Of a stretch of DNA of 64,000 nt, positions 60,801 to 64,000 are shown piece after piece. The stretch lies in assembly GCA_008508345.1 (NCBI GenBank), contig QNGE01003688.1, forward strand, positions 1 through 64,000. The letters run 5' to 3'. Below the pieces are notes generated by a model. That model saw only the letters and a program-made list of their open reading frames with translations. It ran no database searches and was not told the DNA's origin. The translations under genes and the position numbers were made by a program. The DNA is from Paragonimus westermani (Eukaryota > Platyhelminthes > Trematoda > Plagiorchiida > Troglotrematidae). The stretch's first letter is position 1. The number at the start of each line of letters is the position of its first letter.

Positions 60801-63800
60801 GTGACACCTACCTGGCTGACGTTCTTGTTTGTTGCTCAAATCGCTGGTTGAAAACGTTATCTCAGATGGCAGCGAGCCGCAGCCAGTAGCGTACCTACAA
60901 GAACTCCATTTCGAGCTCCTTTGTCTAGACTTCCTTCTTCAATTTTTGTTCACTTAATAGACCTTCCTCTTCGTCAGATTACTGCAAATCACCATTGAGA
61001 CGGGCGGTGGTCCAAACTACAATACACTCTGATTAGCCTCATAATTGTTGCAACTGATTGATAAAATAAATGAATGAATAAACCAACCAGTCAATCAATG
61101 CTGTGTTATACTGAGCTCTAACAGGAATAAATACACAATTAGCTTGCATTGTGTTGGCCAGATAACAACCCCATCACGAGAAGGTTGTATTTCCCAGGAA
61201 ATATGCAATTCAAACAAAATAAACACAGACAAAAGTGTCTTTCTGATAACAATAGTTTACCATAATGAACTGAAAACATGTTACCGGTAAAACACTCGAG
61301 GGTGACACACAGATTAAATACGTTTATCACTGAGAATAGAATTGAATAGATTCTAACATCGGATATCAGGCTGCAGCAACTACTATGGATTACCGGAATC
61401 AAAAACTTGAACTGTTCCAGTGAACATTTCTGAACATCTCTCTCTATTTTCTTCAACCCGCAGGGGTACAGCAATCCAGCTTCTGCTTAGATATCTTTGT
61501 TCATTGAAAAAGGTATCAGTTGTTTAAAATATGCGTAAGAACAAAGTGCGTATATGTGTATAAAGTTATGTGCTCGTATACAATTGTGCACAAGATCTAA
61601 AAGCCCTACTGACAGCAAATTGAGTTTGCCTTTGCCATGTACAGTAATGACAGAAGAAGAATTATGAATTTGAATTTCTTGAGATTCTGCAATTCATTCC
61701 GTTTTAACATCGTTCCTTACATGTTCAGACCCGTAGTCCATCCATACGAGGAGAAAACATAAGAACTTCTCACCGTGAATGTTAAAATGATTTGACATGT
61801 CAAGAATAAATAAAAAGGTTGACAGGAAATCATCAATGTTCAAGTAAAACTCACGTACAAAGAGGCTGTTGAACCCGAATCAACTCTTGTAGTATCGGAA
61901 ATATCTTGCAGGTAGACTACTTCCCACCCAAACGTCTTCCCTTCCCCCACTTACTAATCTGAACGTCTGGTGGTTATCTTTTGAGAATGGAATATGGAAG
62001 AGACGGACTGCCTTGTAAACTAAACTTCTTCACTGTGGAAAGTTGCCCATACTGCACACTACGTGCTACGAAACTCTGTGGTTACGGCCGATCAGCAGTT
62101 TTCAAGGGTCACCCGATTAACATTTGTGTAGTGGTCAGTTTGTAGTACAGATTTTGTGGCCCTCTAACTAACCCACTTCCGTAGGAAATTGAATGTACGT
62201 AGCTGACCGAATGCTGATCCACCGTGTTTTAGTAGTAGATGAAGAAACGAGTTTACACCGGTGGGATTATACAGGTATTTCCCATTCATTTCCGTTTACT
62301 CGTTCTCTACGTTTGTAAACTACTCAACACAATTTGTTCGTTCATTATCACAGAGAAAAGTCGCACACCCAAGGGTTTTACTTTATTTTCTAGAAGTTCA
62401 GGAAAGTGTACACGTTCAATAACCATGATTAACCCCGTTAGTTGTCCGGACAACACCCATGATGGCCCCAGTGTCTATCTCGTATGTTTGAATAAACGCT
62501 CCAAACCGCTCTTCACATGTACGCAGGTGTCCTTTTTTATCAAATCTATGCTCATAATTGCATACAGAGATTCGGCGCGTCAAATCAGTGGATACTAATG
62601 GATTGTGTTAGCTGAAACACATTGCAACAGTCGGTCAAGCAGATGTGGCTCAAACGGATCATGTACACCTGTTTTAGTCACCAGATCCCTACCTTAGTAC
62701 TACGTGCACCAACACTAGCGCCGTATTCACCTTGTTTTCACCGTCAAAAGTTCCGGTACTCCAACGACAGCCTCAAGTAGTACAAGGATTATTCACTATT
62801 CTGGCTGGTTTGCTAACAAAAAAGTCATTGATGAACACTTCCAATATTCACGTGTAAGTTAAGTGATGTTACCTGAAACAAAGACTTTTGCGTTCCGTGA
62901 ACTTGTTTAGCGGTCTGGTTAAACCAATGAGATGCAGAAGTAAGCATGCGTTCACTAGATTTCATTACTTGGTCAGCACATCATTATGAGTCTCAACTCA
63001 CATGTTCATGTTAACATTTCAACAAGAGATACTTGTGATAGAAATCTCGATTCACCGATTATCTAAACCCCGACACAACAGAAGATCTGACAGACGGCCA
63101 ATCCAAATATCGCGTTAATGATACAACATCAGGATTGGACGAACGGTCTTAATGTTGTGTCTTCCGTTATTCGTCAGTTCATCTGTTCCGTATTCCACCA
63201 ATTAACATACAGTTTATGACGTTAATTGTGCTTATGAGATCAGCCAATGACAGGCTGTGATTTCTCTAATACTGTTGTACATCAATAAATTCGGTGTCTC
63301 AATCCATGAATAATAATTGCTTACTGCTGCCAACACCAGGTCTTTGCCTTATTACTTGCGTGGAAGGTTTCAATTCAAGTACGATTTCTAGGGCTATTTG
63401 AGGTCCCTAATTCTGAGCATCACAATACTATACTCTTATTACAAACATTGTAGATTTCCTGTGTTATATACTAGTGGATCATATGGTGCTAGGATATAAT
63501 TATCGTTGAGCTAGACATCTGAAGTTAAATTACTCTAGATTGCCAGCTCACACAACAGGTGATAATCACGTCCAGATAACACAAACGGTCGGTTATGAGC
63601 AGTATAGTGAAAGATTATCAAAATTAGTGGGAGCAGCCGCGGGTTTGACTTAGCTAGATGATGGTCAAACATTGTTGCCACGACATGAAAAATCCCTCTC
63701 ACTTACAAATGTTTTAATTACATATCCATTGTACGACCTTATAAGTGGCTGTCCAGTGTAGATGTTAAACTATCCAGTTCATTAGTTAATAAAGACCGTG

Positions 63801-64000
63801 TAGCATCTTACTTGAATATTTCTCGAAATGTCTGGCAGCATTGTGAATGAATCGAGCTATTTTTCTATCAATTCTTGTTGTGCAATCACAAGTTGGTTCA
63901 GCGAATCAGAATCACTTTTCGAATTTTGCAGGTATCGAAACAAATTCGAAAGGTCAAAAAACCATACCAGTTTAATTTCCGGGCAAAGTATTTTCCTGAA
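54861..64000. other. No gene recognised
   Basis: Nine kilobases with short open frames only. The most exon-like is 59623-59787 plus (after TTTCATGTTGGCAG; VETYSHFINITIESGYQQVV, ending at a TGA), followed by 56861-57142 plus and 62239-62598 plus (119 codons). None has a motif I know. A tail-like AATAAATGAATGAATAAA near 61065-61085 may mark an old repeat end. Confidence 0.3.

Noticed and set aside
1..64000. tRNA genes, rRNA, CRISPR arrays, bacterial-type operons
   Set aside because: GTTCGA-like words occur (for example 24507, 42588, 55009) without a matching cloverleaf; no regular repeat-spacer array or ribosome-binding-site pattern was seen.

Overview
The window is transposon-packed metazoan nuclear DNA. 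There are no prokaryotic operons. I see GT-AG intron junctions, and the content is almost wholly decayed mobile elements: two Ty3/gypsy families, CR1-type LINEs, a Penelope-like element with a GIY-YIG domain, Mutator-like (MULE) transposase remnants and a CACTA/tnp2-like transposase. This mix, with moderate GC, would suit a parasitic flatworm (fluke or tapeworm). That assignment is inference from element content; no host gene here fixes the species.

Layout. 1-959: 3' end of a gypsy element (family A), nearly identical to the same part of a fuller copy at 11324-16164 on the other strand. 961-2021: two tandem, broken LINE ORF1 copies. 6040-6692: a possible two-exon host gene. 9.2-9.6 kb: AT-rich simple repeat. 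11.3-16.2 kb: gypsy A with both LTRs, PBS, PPT and broken gag/pol; its integrase is split by a 286-bp solo LTR of another family (other copies at 9834-10115 and 49257-50608). 17.4-20.45 kb: MULE copy 1. 24.0-28.3 kb: LINE on the minus strand. 29.2-35.45 kb: LINE on the plus strand, with a Penelope-like element between the halves of its reverse transcriptase. 35.9-37.5 and 43.4-45.3 kb: two nearly identical LINE 3' ends in opposite orientation. Between them, 39.7-42.7 kb: a second gypsy family. 46.5-50.9 kb: MULE copy 2, a third LINE 3' end and a nested LTR/MULE insertion. 53.6-54.9 kb: CACTA-like transposase. 54.9-64 kb: no gene I can support.

Almost every coding region is broken by stops, frameshifts or lost catalytic residues, so this reads as a graveyard with nested insertions. 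The most useful signals are: a MULE family with intron-like junctions and an accompanying RING-like zinc-finger motif; a LINE 3' stem-loop kept by a compensatory change; the nesting order of several families; and single-N joins that lie in repeats, two of them flanked by clear duplicated sequence. All family calls rest on reading motifs by eye; no database search was possible.
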